Shown: in pieces, positions 9,305-20,478 of the stretch
Position numbering within the stretch: position 1 is the first letter of the stretch
How the letters are laid out: every line of letters begins with the position of its first letter
Source: Faecalibacterium sp. An121
Lineage (GTDB): Bacteria > Bacillota > Clostridia > Oscillospirales > Ruminococcaceae
DNA length: 64,000 bases
NCBI RefSeq assembly: GCF_002160915.1
Contig: NZ_NFLM01000008.1
Span: 62,001 to 126,000 of the forward strand
Direction: 5' to 3'
The notes under the pieces: generated by a model
Databases searched by the model: none
What the model was told of the DNA's origin: nothing
Seen by the model: only the letters and a program-made list of their open reading frames with translations
Position numbers and translations under genes: made by a program

Positions 9305-10162
9305 TTACTTCTTTTCTACCGGGAGCCAGACCTCACAATAGTAGTCCTGGTCCTGAGCTCCGTTTTCAAACCGGCTGGCATCGCTGTACATCTCTACGTT
9401 GATACCTGCAGCGATGCGATAGTCGGTGTTAACAGGCAGCCACTGGGAAAAAATCTGCCGGTTGAGTTCCATCAGCGCCTGCGGCATCTTGCCGGTACAG
9501 GGAAAGACCGCCCAGGTATATGCGGGAATGGTCCGGGTGATGAATCCCGCCGGGATCTCTTTGACCGGGTCATAATTGTCGGCAATGAGATATTCAAATT
9601 CACTGCCGCCCATGCTCTCGTCCAGATTGATCCCATACATACCGTGCACGGTTTCCCCGCCGCCGGTACGGAAATGTTCCGCCCAGAATCGAGGCACCTG
9701 CTCGGCACCCTCCTCATACCGGAATGTTTTGGCCCGGCAAAGCACCGTGAACGCCTCTTTTTTCTGAATTCTGCAATCCATATTCTGACCACCTTCCAGA
9801 GTTACTTTGATTCTCAGCGGAGCAAAGGAGCGGACCGCGCCTCCGCTTTTTCGTAGAGCGGCCGGCGTGACCCCATGGAAACGGGCAAACGCCTTGGTAA
9901 AGCTGTCTGGTGCATCGTAGCCAAATTCCAGCGCAATATCAATGATCTTCCGGTCCGTCATGAGGACCTCCAGCCCGGCGGCGGAAAGCCGGCGCTGGCG
10001 GATATACTCTCCCACTGTCATGCCGCACAGCATGGTAAACCCTTTTTGGAAGTAATACGGGGACAGCGCCGCCTGCTGCGCAACAGTACAGATGGACAAA
10101 TCCTCCCGGAGATGAGCTTCGATATACTGGATTGCCCTGTGGATGCTCTCGACCCAATCCAT
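9305..10162 (-). CDS. AraC-family regulator with GyrI-like effector-binding domain
   Basis: This 285-residue regulator has its AraC helix-turn-helix pair at the N-terminus (LSICTVAQQAALSPYYFQ and IIDIALEFGYDAPDSFTKAF, residues about 20-100). A C-terminal GyrI/AraC_E_bind effector domain from about residue 125 ends in YYCEVWLPVEKK. This arrangement is that of Rob/BmrR-like activators that sense small hydrophobic or drug molecules. It lies at the left edge of an accessory stretch with no operon partner, so its target is unknown. The ATG lies 9 bases after GGAGG (GAAGGAGGGCG). Confidence 0.88.
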   Translation of the reverse strand: MDWVESIHRAIQYIEAHLREDLSICTVAQQAALSPYYFQKGFTMLCGMTVGEYIRQRRLSAAGLEVLMTDRKIIDIALEFGYDAPDSFTKAFARFHGVTPAALRKSGGAVRSFAPLRIKVTLEGGQNMDCRIQKKEAFTVLCRAKTFRYEEGAEQVPRFWAEHFRTGGGETVHGMYGINLDESMGGSEFEYLIADNYDPVKEIPAGFITRTIPAYTWAVFPCTGKMPQALMELNRQIFSQWLPVNTDYRIAAGINVEMYSDASRFENGAQDQDYYCEVWLPVEKK

Positions 10163-10302
10163 AGATCACGCCCTCCTTCTGGCAACAGTATACACGAAGT
10201 TTCCCGGCTGTGCCCGATTTTCTGTGCCCGGTTTTGTCCGGGCGAAAGGCCCCTTACTTTTCGATCTCGTATGTTCTTCTCTTTTTATCAAGATAAAAAT
10301 GC

Positions 10303-10344
10303 AAAAAAGGGGACGCGCTGCGCTCATCCGTGCGGAGCGACCCC
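10303..10344 (-). terminator. Terminator belonging to the leftward SGNH-hydrolase remnant
   Basis: On the minus strand GGGGTCGCTC and its GC-rich partner ending GTCCCC form an imperfect stem followed by TTTTTT. It lies directly after the stop of the gene fragment at 10353, as expected for an inherited 3' end. Confidence 0.6.
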
Positions 10345-10352
10345 ATTTTGTG

Positions 10353-10506
10353 TCACTGCGCGTAGGCGCTGCCGGGGGTCCAGGGGCTGTCGGCGGCGTA
10401 GCGGGTATGGCTGCGCAGGTAGTTGACCCAGGCGCCATAGCCGTTACCCGCCGACAGATGCACTCCGTCGGGGGCGGCGCAGACCGCTTTCAGGTTGTTG
10501 TCGGCC
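10353..10506 (-). pseudogene. 3'-terminal fragment of an SGNH/GDSL hydrolase gene (second copy of the gene at 20479)
   Basis: On the minus strand this reads NLKAVCAAPDGVHLSAGNG and continues to the stop after SAYAQ, the last 45 or so residues of the intact hydrolase at 20479-21462. The nucleotide match covers 138 bases (10360-10497 against 20492-20629) with six differences. By my reading all six are synonymous third-position changes. The rest of the gene, including the GDS catalytic block and start, is absent; homology ends abruptly near 10500. It is a remnant, not a functional gene, and marks one end of a roughly 10-kb segment bracketed by direct copies. Confidence 0.85.
10360..10497 (+). 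repeat. Direct repeat, left copy (138 bp, partner 20492-20629)
   Basis: By manual alignment, 132 of 138 bases match the 3' end of the intact SGNH-hydrolase gene, in the same orientation. Together the two copies flank the AraC/PTS/GH1/M20 and TetR/ABC genes. Confidence 0.88.
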
Positions 10507-10605
10507 TCAGAAACTTCACGCTGATAAAAGGTACGATTTTCCGTTTTGCAGACAGGCGTGCACCGCGAGACATATAAAGTGTTCTTAATCCAGGAGATAC
10601 CCGAC

Positions 10606-11607
10606 TTAAAAGTGTTGCGCTTCCCACTGCCGGGCGCGGTATTCTGCCGGAGAGACGTGATAGACCGCTTCGAACTTATGGTAGAAAAAGCCCAGGTTGT
10701 TGTACCCCACCTTTTGGGCGATCTCGTAGATCGGCAGTTCGGTGTTGGACAGCAAAAAGCAGGCCTGGTACATCCGCTGCAGGATCAGCAGCTCTTTGAA
10801 GGAGCGGCCAGCCTGCCTTTTGATGTAGGCGCTCAGGTAATTGGGGTGAAAGCCGAAGTGCCGGGCGGTGGACTCCAGAGTGGCGGTGAGGTAGTTCTTT
10901 TCAATGTACTCCAGAATTTCCACGATCAGGCCGGCGTCGCTGCTGCGGGGAGAAAAGACCTGGTTCCGGTACTGGCGCAAGATCTCGCAGCACAGCAGCA
11001 CCATATTGGCCTCTATAGCCTGGTCGCTGCACAGCTGGGGATCGTAATATTCACAGAGGATATTTTGCAGGATCGAATGGATGGCGTTGTCCCCGCGCCG
11101 ACGGAACAGCAGGTGCTGGTCGTGAGCAGTGTCCGCCGACAGCGCATTGACCAAAAAATGGTTGATGATGGCGTTGTCACCCAGCCGCTGCAAAAAGCCC
11201 CTTGTGAGGTATTCCTTGCGCATTTCAATGGTGATGACGATATCGCTCTCGTTCAGGTACTCGATGCTGTGGGGGACGTTGGTGTCCAGCAGGCAGATGT
11301 CGCCGGCAGACATCTCGACCCGGCGGCCGTCGATGACTTGGGTGCAGTGTCCCGCATAGACATAGAGAAACTCGATGACGGTATGGATGTGCTCAGGGAT
11401 AAAGGTGAAACGGGATTCCTTGTTCACGCAGATGCTTCGTCCTTCCATCAGGGAGTTGAAGGAGAACAGGTACATATCCCGTCCGGCAAAGTTCACCTGC
11501 GGGATCCGCCGGTAGCGGGGGGAGAGAACGTCGGAAGGTTCGCCGCGATGGCGCAGTTCCGACTCGGTGTAACGGAAAAGGAATGAATCCAGACTGCCGA
11601 TGTCCAT
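10606..11607 (-). CDS. AraC-family regulator with N-terminal cupin sensor, next to a beta-glucoside PTS operon
   Basis: The 333-residue protein has a cupin-like ligand domain (HIHTVIEFLYVYAG, MSAGDICLLDTNVPHSI) and a C-terminal AraC DNA-binding domain (FKELLILQRMYQACFLLSN, IYEIAQKVGYNNLGFFYHKF). The start at 11607 has AAGGAGG seven bases upstream; the longer frame to 11643 adds only 12 residues. It is divergent from the PTS/GH1/M20 genes and so is likely their sugar-responsive activator, which is inference from position. Regulators of this shape usually bind a mono- or disaccharide in the cupin. Confidence 0.88.
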   Translation of the reverse strand: MDIGSLDSFLFRYTESELRHRGEPSDVLSPRYRRIPQVNFAGRDMYLFSFNSLMEGRSICVNKESRFTFIPEHIHTVIEFLYVYAGHCTQVIDGRRVEMSAGDICLLDTNVPHSIEYLNESDIVITIEMRKEYLTRGFLQRLGDNAIINHFLVNALSADTAHDQHLLFRRRGDNAIHSILQNILCEYYDPQLCSDQAIEANMVLLCCEILRQYRNQVFSPRSSDAGLIVEILEYIEKNYLTATLESTARHFGFHPNYLSAYIKRQAGRSFKELLILQRMYQACFLLSNTELPIYEIAQKVGYNNLGFFYHKFEAVYHVSPAEYRARQWEAQHF

Positions 11608-11912
11608 GGTATGCCTCCTTGGATGGAGAGTGTCTGCCATCAATATAACAGATAAAGTTTGGTAAGTAAAGTGCTTTTGTCAAGTGATTGCAAAACCGGC
11701 CCCGCCGGGCTATCATAAAGGCAGCAATGGGGAGGATATTTCCAGCAGCATCAATGGTTTTTGGAGTATTTCCAGGGAGTCCGGGCGGATGGAAACACTT
11801 TTTGGAACCTGTGAGATGGGCTGTAAAACCGTCCTTCCCGGCCGCTGCGGCGGGTGCGCGCCCCGCTGCCGGACGATGTGAATCGACTATGGACATGAAG
11901 GAGAGAACAGTC
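11608..11912. promoter_or_regulatory. Divergent promoter region of the AraC gene and PTS operon
   Basis: Leftward: TTTACT-17-TATATT on the minus strand (11642-11670) serves the AraC gene. Rightward: TTGCAA (11688-11693), 17 bases, then TATCAT (11711-11716) serves the PTS gene and leaves a leader of about 190 bases. I see no clear ribonucleic antiterminator site, terminator or riboswitch in that leader. Confidence 0.6.
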
Positions 11913-14803
<2,891 letters not shown>

Positions 14804-14829
14804 CCAGGCTGAAAGCTGTATCATAAAAA

Positions 14830-14866
14830 GAGCATCCGTGGGCGGAAGGACCGTCCGCGGATGCTC
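14830..14866 (+). terminator. Intercistronic hairpin between the GH1 and M20 genes
   Basis: GAGCATCCGTGGGCGG and CCGTCCGCGGATGCTC form a stable stem with an AAGGA loop. No T run follows, so it is more likely an mRNA-stability or processing element that sets different expression of the downstream peptidase than a true terminator. Confidence 0.5.
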
Positions 14867-14891
14867 TGCTGTGCAGAAAGGAACAGATACC

Positions 14892-16031
14892 ATGAACGAA
14901 TCGATCAAAGCACGTGCTCTGGACTATGCCGCGCGCTGCCGGGACGAACAGGCCGAACTGCTGCGCACGCTGGGCCGGCTGCCGGCGCCCAGCCGTCAGG
15001 AGGATCTGCGGGCTGCCTTCTGCCGGGACTGGCTGCAGAAGCAGGGTGCGCAGGATGTGACCATCGACGCTGCCAAAAATGTCATCTGCCGCTTGGGGCC
15101 GGCGGAATGCGAAGACCTGGTGGTCTTTGCGGCCCATACCGACGTTGTTTTTCCGGATCTGGATCTCCTCCCGGTGCGGGAAGAAGATGGCCGGCTGTAT
15201 GCTCCCGGCATCGGGGATGACACCGCCAACCTGGTCAATCTGCTGCTGGCAGCCCGCTACCTGATCGCCCGGCAGGTGCCGCTGCGCTGCGGCGTCCTGA
15301 TTGTAGCCAACGCCTGCGAGGAGGGCCTGGGCAACCTGGACGGCACCAAGGCTCTTTTTGCTGCCTGCGGCACCCGCATCCGCGGCTACTACTCCTTTGA
15401 TATGTATATGCCGTCCTGCTGCACACGGGCGGTGGGCTCGTGGCGGTACCGCATCACTTGCCGGACCGCCGGCGGTCACTCCTACCAGGACTTTGGCAAA
15501 CCCAGCGCCATCCGGCTGCTCTGCGGCCTGGCGGACGAGCTCTACCGCATCGTCCCGCCTGCCGGGGCCACCTACAACATCGGCCGCATCGAAGGGGGCA
15601 CCACCGTCAACTCCATCGCGCAGGAGGCGTCCATGCTCTATGAGTTCCGCTCCGACGCACAGGAAAACCTGGCCGGGATGGAGGCTGCGTTCCGCACCGC
15701 GCTGACCCACTGGGAAGGGCAGGGCGGCCGCTTTGAAGCAGAGCTGCTGGGAGTCCGCCCCGGCAACGGCCCTCTGGACAAGGGCGCCATGGACCGCTTT
15801 ACCGCCCATACAGTGGATGTCATCCGGGCCGTCACCGGGCAGGAACCCCAGATGGAGGCCGGCTCCACCGACAGCAATATCCCCCTCTCTCTGGGCATCC
15901 CGGCCAATACCATAGGCACCGTGACCGGCAGCCTGGCCCACACCCGGCAGGAATGGGTGGACCTCGCCAGCCTGCCCACCGGTCTGGCTCTGGCCCTCAG
16001 CCTGATGCTGTCCTACGCCGAAGAAATCTGA
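14892..16031 (+). CDS. M20-family metallopeptidase-like hydrolase
   Basis: The 379-residue protein has the M20 zinc signature: FAAHTDVVFPD, the bridging Asp in APGIGDDTANLV, and the EE pair in ANACEEGLGNLDG. A dimerisation domain follows (GSWRYRITCRTAGGHSYQDFG). The late DSNIPLSLGIPANTIG matches the family's final His/Ser region, but with different residues. M20 enzymes cleave dipeptides, acyl-amino acids or carbamoyl groups. It is placed after a PTS and GH1 gene, so it may act on an amino-sugar or amino-acid-glucoside aglycone, but this is speculative. AGAAAGGA lies 10 bases before the ATG. Confidence 0.82.
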   Translation: MNESIKARALDYAARCRDEQAELLRTLGRLPAPSRQEDLRAAFCRDWLQKQGAQDVTIDAAKNVICRLGPAECEDLVVFAAHTDVVFPDLDLLPVREEDGRLYAPGIGDDTANLVNLLLAARYLIARQVPLRCGVLIVANACEEGLGNLDGTKALFAACGTRIRGYYSFDMYMPSCCTRAVGSWRYRITCRTAGGHSYQDFGKPSAIRLLCGLADELYRIVPPAGATYNIGRIEGGTTVNSIAQEASMLYEFRSDAQENLAGMEAAFRTALTHWEGQGGRFEAELLGVRPGNGPLDKGAMDRFTAHTVDVIRAVTGQEPQMEAGSTDSNIPLSLGIPANTIGTVTGSLAHTRQEWVDLASLPTGLALALSLMLSYAEEI

Positions 16032-16137
16032 CCCGGGCGCAAGCGCCCGCACTGTATAAGGGAAGCATTCGATTTCCAAGTCTGATAGGATTTGGCAGGC
16101 GCTGGCAAAATGCATACAATTTATTTCCTTTGCCATC

Positions 16138-16177
16138 TTGACAGAACATGGAAAAGAATGTATTATAACAGTGTTAT
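16138..16177 (+). promoter_or_regulatory. Promoter and probable autoregulatory operator of the tetR gene
   Basis: TTGACA (16138-16143), 17 bases and TATTAT (16161-16166) form a near-consensus promoter. The palindrome ATAACAGTGTTAT (16165-16177) overlaps the -10 and start region, the usual placement for repression by the TetR protein encoded 28 bases downstream. Confidence 0.7.
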
Positions 16178-16204
16178 ATAACATCGCTATAAGGAGGGCT
16201 CTCT

Positions 16205-16822
16205 ATGGAAGAAAAGTCTACCGCAACCTTGGAAAAAATCCAGGAGGCCGCTCTGGGCGAATTCCTGGACAAGGGGTTTCTGGGTGCTTCCCTGCGGCAG
16301 ATCGTGAAGAACGCCGGGGTGACCACCGGGGCTTTCTACGGCTATTTTTCCAGCAAGGAGGCGCTCTTTAACGCTTTGGTGGAGCCCCATGCCGCTGCCC
16401 TTATGGGCAAGTTCATGGAGGCTCAGATCACCTTTGCCGAGCTGCCCGAGGAGCAGCAGCCCGCCCACATGGGGGTGGAATCCGGGACCTATCTGGACTG
16501 GATGGTGGACTACATCTGCCAGCACCGGGAACCGGTAAAGCTGCTGTTGTGCCGGGCGGAGGGTACCAGTTATGAGCACTTTGTCCACAACATGGTGGAG
16601 ATCGAGGTGGAGTATACCCTCCAGTATATGGAGGTGCTCCGCCGCCTGGGGAAGGACATTCCCATGCTGGACAAATCCCTGTGTCATATCATTGCGAGCG
16701 GGATGTTCAATGGGGTGTTTGAGATCGTGGTCCACGATATGCCCCGGGAGCAGGCGCTGCGGGATGTGGCGCAGCTGCGTGCGTTCTACACCGCCGGATG
16801 GCTGAAATTGATGGGGGCTTGA
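16205..16822 (+). CDS. TetR/AcrR-family transcriptional regulator
   Basis: The 205-residue protein has an N-terminal TetR helix-turn-helix (KIQEAALGEFLDKGF, LRQIVKNAGVTTGAFYGYF, residues about 10-50) and a variable C-terminal ligand domain. GGAGG precedes the ATG. It lies 61 bases upstream of two ABC exporter genes on the same strand and has its own strong promoter with a palindromic site, so it probably represses itself and the exporter until an effector binds. The effector is unknown. Confidence 0.9.
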   Translation: MEEKSTATLEKIQEAALGEFLDKGFLGASLRQIVKNAGVTTGAFYGYFSSKEALFNALVEPHAAALMGKFMEAQITFAELPEEQQPAHMGVESGTYLDWMVDYICQHREPVKLLLCRAEGTSYEHFVHNMVEIEVEYTLQYMEVLRRLGKDIPMLDKSLCHIIASGMFNGVFEIVVHDMPREQALRDVAQLRAFYTAGWLKLMGA

Positions 16823-16843
16823 CCCCTGTCTTTTTGGGATAAA

Positions 16844-16861
16844 AGTTAGTTAATTCTAACT
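16844..16861 (+). promoter_or_regulatory. Inverted repeat upstream of the ABC exporter genes
   Basis: AGTTAG and CTAACT flank TTAATT. The palindrome lies between tetR and the first exporter gene, 9 bases before the ribosome binding site GGAGGG. It differs from the tetR-promoter palindrome, so a different protein or an RNA role is possible. Confidence 0.4.
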
Positions 16862-16882
16862 ATTTTACAAGGAGGGATTATT

Positions 16883-18667
16883 TTGAACCAAAAGAAACCG
16901 AGCAGTCTTGCCCGCATCCTGGGTTATGCGGGCAGGCACAAGAACCTGACGATCCTTGGCTGTGTCCTGTCCGCCTTGTCGGCGGTGCTGGGACTGGCTC
17001 CCTACCTGTGCGTCTGGCTGGTGGCCAGGAGCGTGCTGGCCGCCTGGCCCAGCCTGGACGGGGCCGGTGACCTGGGCCGTTTTGGTTGGATGGCGGTGTG
17101 GTTTGCCATTGGCAGCATCCTGCTGTACTTTGCCGCCCTTATGTCCACCCATATTGCCGCCTTCCGCACCGCCCGAAACATCCGGCGCGCCGCCATGACC
17201 CATGTGCTAAAGCTCCCTTTGGGCTTTTTCACCGGGAACCAGTCGGGACGGCTGCGCAAGCTCATCGACGACAATGCCGGGCTTACCGAGGATCTGCTGG
17301 CTCATAAGCTGCCCGATCTGGCCGCCACGGCAGTGACGCCCATCGCCGCCATCGTCGTGCTGTTCCTCTTTGACTGGCGGATGGGCCTTCTGTGCCTGCT
17401 GACCATGGTGCTGGCTTTGCTGTCCATGTGCCTGATGATGGGCGGCAAGAACGCCGGCTTCTTCCACCGCTATCAAAAAGAGATCGAGCGCATGAGCGGA
17501 GAGGCGGTGGAGTATGTCCGGGGCATCCCGGTGGTGAAGATGTTCCAGCAGACGGTCTACTCCTTCAAGGCCTTCTACGCCGCCATCCAGGATTACAGCA
17601 ATCTGGCCAGCCAGTATGCCATGAGCTGCCGGACAGGACAGACCTGTTTCCTCACATCGATCAACGGGGCCTTTGCTCTGCTGATCCCGGCGGCACTGCT
17701 GATCGCCTCCGGCGGAGATGTGCGTACCACGCTGGTGAACCTGATTTTCTACGCCCTGTTCGCCCCTGCCTGCGGTCAGATGATCAACCGTATTATGTAT
17801 ATGAGCGAGGCGGTGATGGAGGCCGACGAGGCCATTGGCCGGCTGGATGAGATCCTGAGCCAACAGCCCATGCCGGAGCCGGAAACGCAAAAGCGGCCGG
17901 CAGATGACGCCGTGGCCTTTGCACACGTGACCTTCACCTACCCCGGCGCCAGCCAACCCGCGCTGGAGGATGTGAGCTTTTCGGTCCAGCCCGGTGAAGT
18001 GGTGGCTCTGGTGGGGCCCTCCGGCGGGGGAAAGACCACCGCGGCGAGTCTCATCCCCCGGTTCTGGGATGTGGACAGCGGCAGCGTCACTGTGGGCGGT
18101 GCGGACGTACGGGAGCTGGACGGCGCCGCCCTCATGGGGCAGGTGGCCTTTGTGTTTCAGGATACCCGTCTGTTCAAGGAGAGCTTGTTGGAAAATATCC
18201 GGGCTGCCCGGCCGGACGCCTCCCGGGAGGAGGTGCTTGCCGCCGCCCATGCCGCCCAGTGCGATGACATCCTGGAAAAGCTGCCCCAGGGGCTGGACAC
18301 GGTGGTGGGCGCCAGGGGTGTCTACCTCTCCGGCGGGGAACAGCAGCGCATTGCCCTGGCCCGGGCCATTTTGAAGGACGCTCCCATCGTGGTGCTGGAC
18401 GAGGCCACCGCCTTTGCCGACCCGGAGAATGAGCATCAGATCCAAAAGGCCTTTGAGACCCTGACCCGGAACAAAACGGTGCTGATGATCGCCCACCGGC
18501 TATCCACGGTGCAGAACGCGGACAACATCATCGTCTTAAACGAAGGGAAGATCGCGGAACAGGGCAGCCACAGCGCTCTATTGAAGAAAAACGGCGTCTA
18601 TGCCGCCATGTGGGCGGACTATCAGCGCAGCGCCCAATGGAAGGTCGGAAAGGAGGCTGCGGTATGA
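16883..18667 (+). CDS. ABC exporter half-transporter (membrane domain fused to ATPase), subunit 1
   Basis: The 594-residue type IV ABC half-exporter has about six membrane segments (residues 1-310) and a C-terminal ATPase: Walker A GPSGGGKTTAA, Q-loop VFQDTRLF, signature LSGGEQQR, Walker B IVVLDEATAFADPENE and switch His in IAHRLS. The D-loop region reads FADPENE in place of the common SALD, as in YbtP/YbtQ-like pairs. It starts with TTG after GGAGGG, and its stop overlaps the next gene's ATG (ATGA). It forms a heterodimer with the next protein. Substrate is unknown; TetR control favours a drug, peptide or siderophore-like compound. Confidence 0.9.
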   Translation: MNQKKPSSLARILGYAGRHKNLTILGCVLSALSAVLGLAPYLCVWLVARSVLAAWPSLDGAGDLGRFGWMAVWFAIGSILLYFAALMSTHIAAFRTARNIRRAAMTHVLKLPLGFFTGNQSGRLRKLIDDNAGLTEDLLAHKLPDLAATAVTPIAAIVVLFLFDWRMGLLCLLTMVLALLSMCLMMGGKNAGFFHRYQKEIERMSGEAVEYVRGIPVVKMFQQTVYSFKAFYAAIQDYSNLASQYAMSCRTGQTCFLTSINGAFALLIPAALLIASGGDVRTTLVNLIFYALFAPACGQMINRIMYMSEAVMEADEAIGRLDEILSQQPMPEPETQKRPADDAVAFAHVTFTYPGASQPALEDVSFSVQPGEVVALVGPSGGGKTTAASLIPRFWDVDSGSVTVGGADVRELDGAALMGQVAFVFQDTRLFKESLLENIRAARPDASREEVLAAAHAAQCDDILEKLPQGLDTVVGARGVYLSGGEQQRIALARAILKDAPIVVLDEATAFADPENEHQIQKAFETLTRNKTVLMIAHRLSTVQNADNIIVLNEGKIAEQGSHSALLKKNGVYAAMWADYQRSAQWKVGKEAAV

Positions 18668-20409
18668 CGAAGAAATTACAGCACTGGTTTGCCCTCAGCG
18701 AGAAGGGAGCCAAAGACCTGGTGAAGGCCGTATTTTGGTGCTTTGTGTGCAACCTGGCCCTCATGTTCCCCGTCGGAGCAGTCCTGTTTACCATCCAACA
18801 TCTGCTTGGCTGTCTGGTGGGCGGCGGCAGTCCCACGGACGGGTTCTGGCTCTATGTGGGCTTTGCCCTGGCGGTGCTGGTCCTACTGTTCGTCCTTCAC
18901 TGGTTCCAGTACGCCTCCCTCTACATCGCCACCTACCGGGAGAGTGCTAACCGCCGGGTGAGCTTGGCGGAGACGCTGCGCAGGCTCCCCCTGTCCTTTT
19001 TTGGGAACCGTGACCTCAGCGACCTGACCTCCACCATGATCGCCGACTGCTCCAGCCTGGACCAGATGTTTTCCCACTATGTGCCCCAACTGTTCGCCTC
19101 CGTCGGTTCCACGCTGGTGATCGGGGTGTGTATGTTTGCCTGCGACTGGCGTATGGCCCTGGCCGTGCTGTGGGTGGTACCCGTGGCAGTGGCGCTGACG
19201 GCGGGCTCCAAGAAGATCCAGGACGCCTTTGGGACGAAAAACATCCTGAACAAGCGGGCAGTGGCCGACTGCATCCAGGAGGGACTGGAGACCATCCGGG
19301 ACATCAAGGCCTGCCACCGGCAGGAGCGCTACTTGAGCGATCTGGAGGCAAAGCTGGCCGCTATGGAGGGTAGTTCCATCCGGTCCGAGCTGGCCACCGG
19401 CGTGTTCGTGTGCTCCGCTCAGGCATTCCTGCGTCTGGGGCTTGCCACTACGGTGCTCACCGGTGGGTCGCTGCTGCTGGCTGGGGAGCTGTCCTTCCTC
19501 TATTTCCTGGGCTTCCTGTTCGCTGCCGCCCGGCTGTACGATCCTCTGGGGGTGGTGCTCCAGAACATCGCCGCCACTTTCAATACCAAGCTGCAAATTG
19601 AACGGATGCGCTCCGTCCTGGAGCAGCCGGTGCAGACGGGAACGGAGGACTTCCACCCCGACCGCTACGACATCACCTTTGACCATGTCTCCTTTGCCTA
19701 CCGGGAGGGCACTGGGGTACTGGAAGATGTGAGCTTCACCGCCCGCCAGGGAGAGGTCACCGCCCTCATCGGCCCCTCCGGGGGCGGGAAATCGACCGCC
19801 TGCAAGCTGGCCGCCCGTTTCTGGGACGTCACCGGCGGGAAGGTGTCCCTGGGCGGAACGGACGTATCCACGGTGGACCCGGAGACCCTCCTGCGTTTTT
19901 ACTCCATGGTGTTCCAGGACGTGGTGTTGTTCCGGGACACGGTGATGGAGAACATCCGCCTAGGCCGCCGGGGCGCCACTGACGAGGAGGTGCTGGAAGC
20001 CGCCAAAGCCGCCCAGTGCGACGAGTTCATCCGCAAGCTGCCCCAGGGCTACCAGACGGTGATCGGGGAGAACGGCTCCACCCTTTCCGGCGGGGAGCGG
20101 CAGCGGATCTCCATCGCCCGGGCACTTCTAAAGGACGCGCCGGTGGTGCTGCTGGACGAGGCCACCGCCAGCCTGGATGTGGAAAATGAAAGCGCCGTCC
20201 AAACCGCCCTCTCCCGCCTGCTCCGGGGCAAGACGGTGCTGGTCATTGCCCATCGGATGCGCACCGTGGCCGGAGCCGACCACATCGTGGTGCTGGAGGA
20301 CGGCCATGTGGCCCAGCAGGGCACCCCGGCGGAGCTGATGGAGCAGGGCGGCCTTTACCGCCGCATGGTGGAGCTCCAGACCGAGAGCGCCCAGTGGAGA
20401 CTGGGTTGA
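18664..20409 (+). CDS. ABC exporter half-transporter, subunit 2
   Basis: This is the 581-residue partner of the upstream half-transporter, translationally coupled by ATGA. It has an N-terminal membrane domain with segments such as LALMFPVGAVLFTIQHLL, and an ATPase with Walker A GPSGGGKSTAC, signature LSGGERQR, Walker B VVLLDEATASLDVENE and switch His in IAHRMRT. All canonical residues are present, including the SLD D-loop that its partner lacks, so the pair may have one full and one altered ATP site. It ends the operon before a strong bidirectional terminator. Confidence 0.92.
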   Translation: MTKKLQHWFALSEKGAKDLVKAVFWCFVCNLALMFPVGAVLFTIQHLLGCLVGGGSPTDGFWLYVGFALAVLVLLFVLHWFQYASLYIATYRESANRRVSLAETLRRLPLSFFGNRDLSDLTSTMIADCSSLDQMFSHYVPQLFASVGSTLVIGVCMFACDWRMALAVLWVVPVAVALTAGSKKIQDAFGTKNILNKRAVADCIQEGLETIRDIKACHRQERYLSDLEAKLAAMEGSSIRSELATGVFVCSAQAFLRLGLATTVLTGGSLLLAGELSFLYFLGFLFAAARLYDPLGVVLQNIAATFNTKLQIERMRSVLEQPVQTGTEDFHPDRYDITFDHVSFAYREGTGVLEDVSFTARQGEVTALIGPSGGGKSTACKLAARFWDVTGGKVSLGGTDVSTVDPETLLRFYSMVFQDVVLFRDTVMENIRLGRRGATDEEVLEAAKAAQCDEFIRKLPQGYQTVIGENGSTLSGGERQRISIARALLKDAPVVLLDEATASLDVENESAVQTALSRLLRGKTVLVIAHRMRTVAGADHIVVLEDGHVAQQGTPAELMEQGGLYRRMVELQTESAQWRLG

Positions 20410-20424
20410 TCTAGAGACGCCAGC

Positions 20425-20469
20425 AAAAAAGCCCCGGAAGGCCCATCCAAAGGCTTTCCGAGGCTTTTT
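20425..20469. terminator. Bidirectional terminator between the ABC exporter and the SGNH hydrolase
   Basis: AAAAAAGCCCCGGAAGGCC pairs with GGCTTTCCGAGGCTTTTT. It serves convergent transcripts. Confidence 0.88.
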
Positions 20470-20478
20470 CCATATCGC

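Noticed and set aside
10546-11586. Plus-strand open frame opposite the AraC gene at 10606
   Set aside because: The minus strand has clear cupin and AraC motifs with a good ribosome binding site.
11717-11912. Possible riboswitch or antiterminator RNA in the PTS leader
   Set aside because: The leader is long, but I see no clear terminator/antiterminator pair and no recognised aptamer core.
14830-14866. Hairpin before the M20 gene as a full terminator
   Set aside because: No T run follows the stem, so I keep it as an intercistronic hairpin only.
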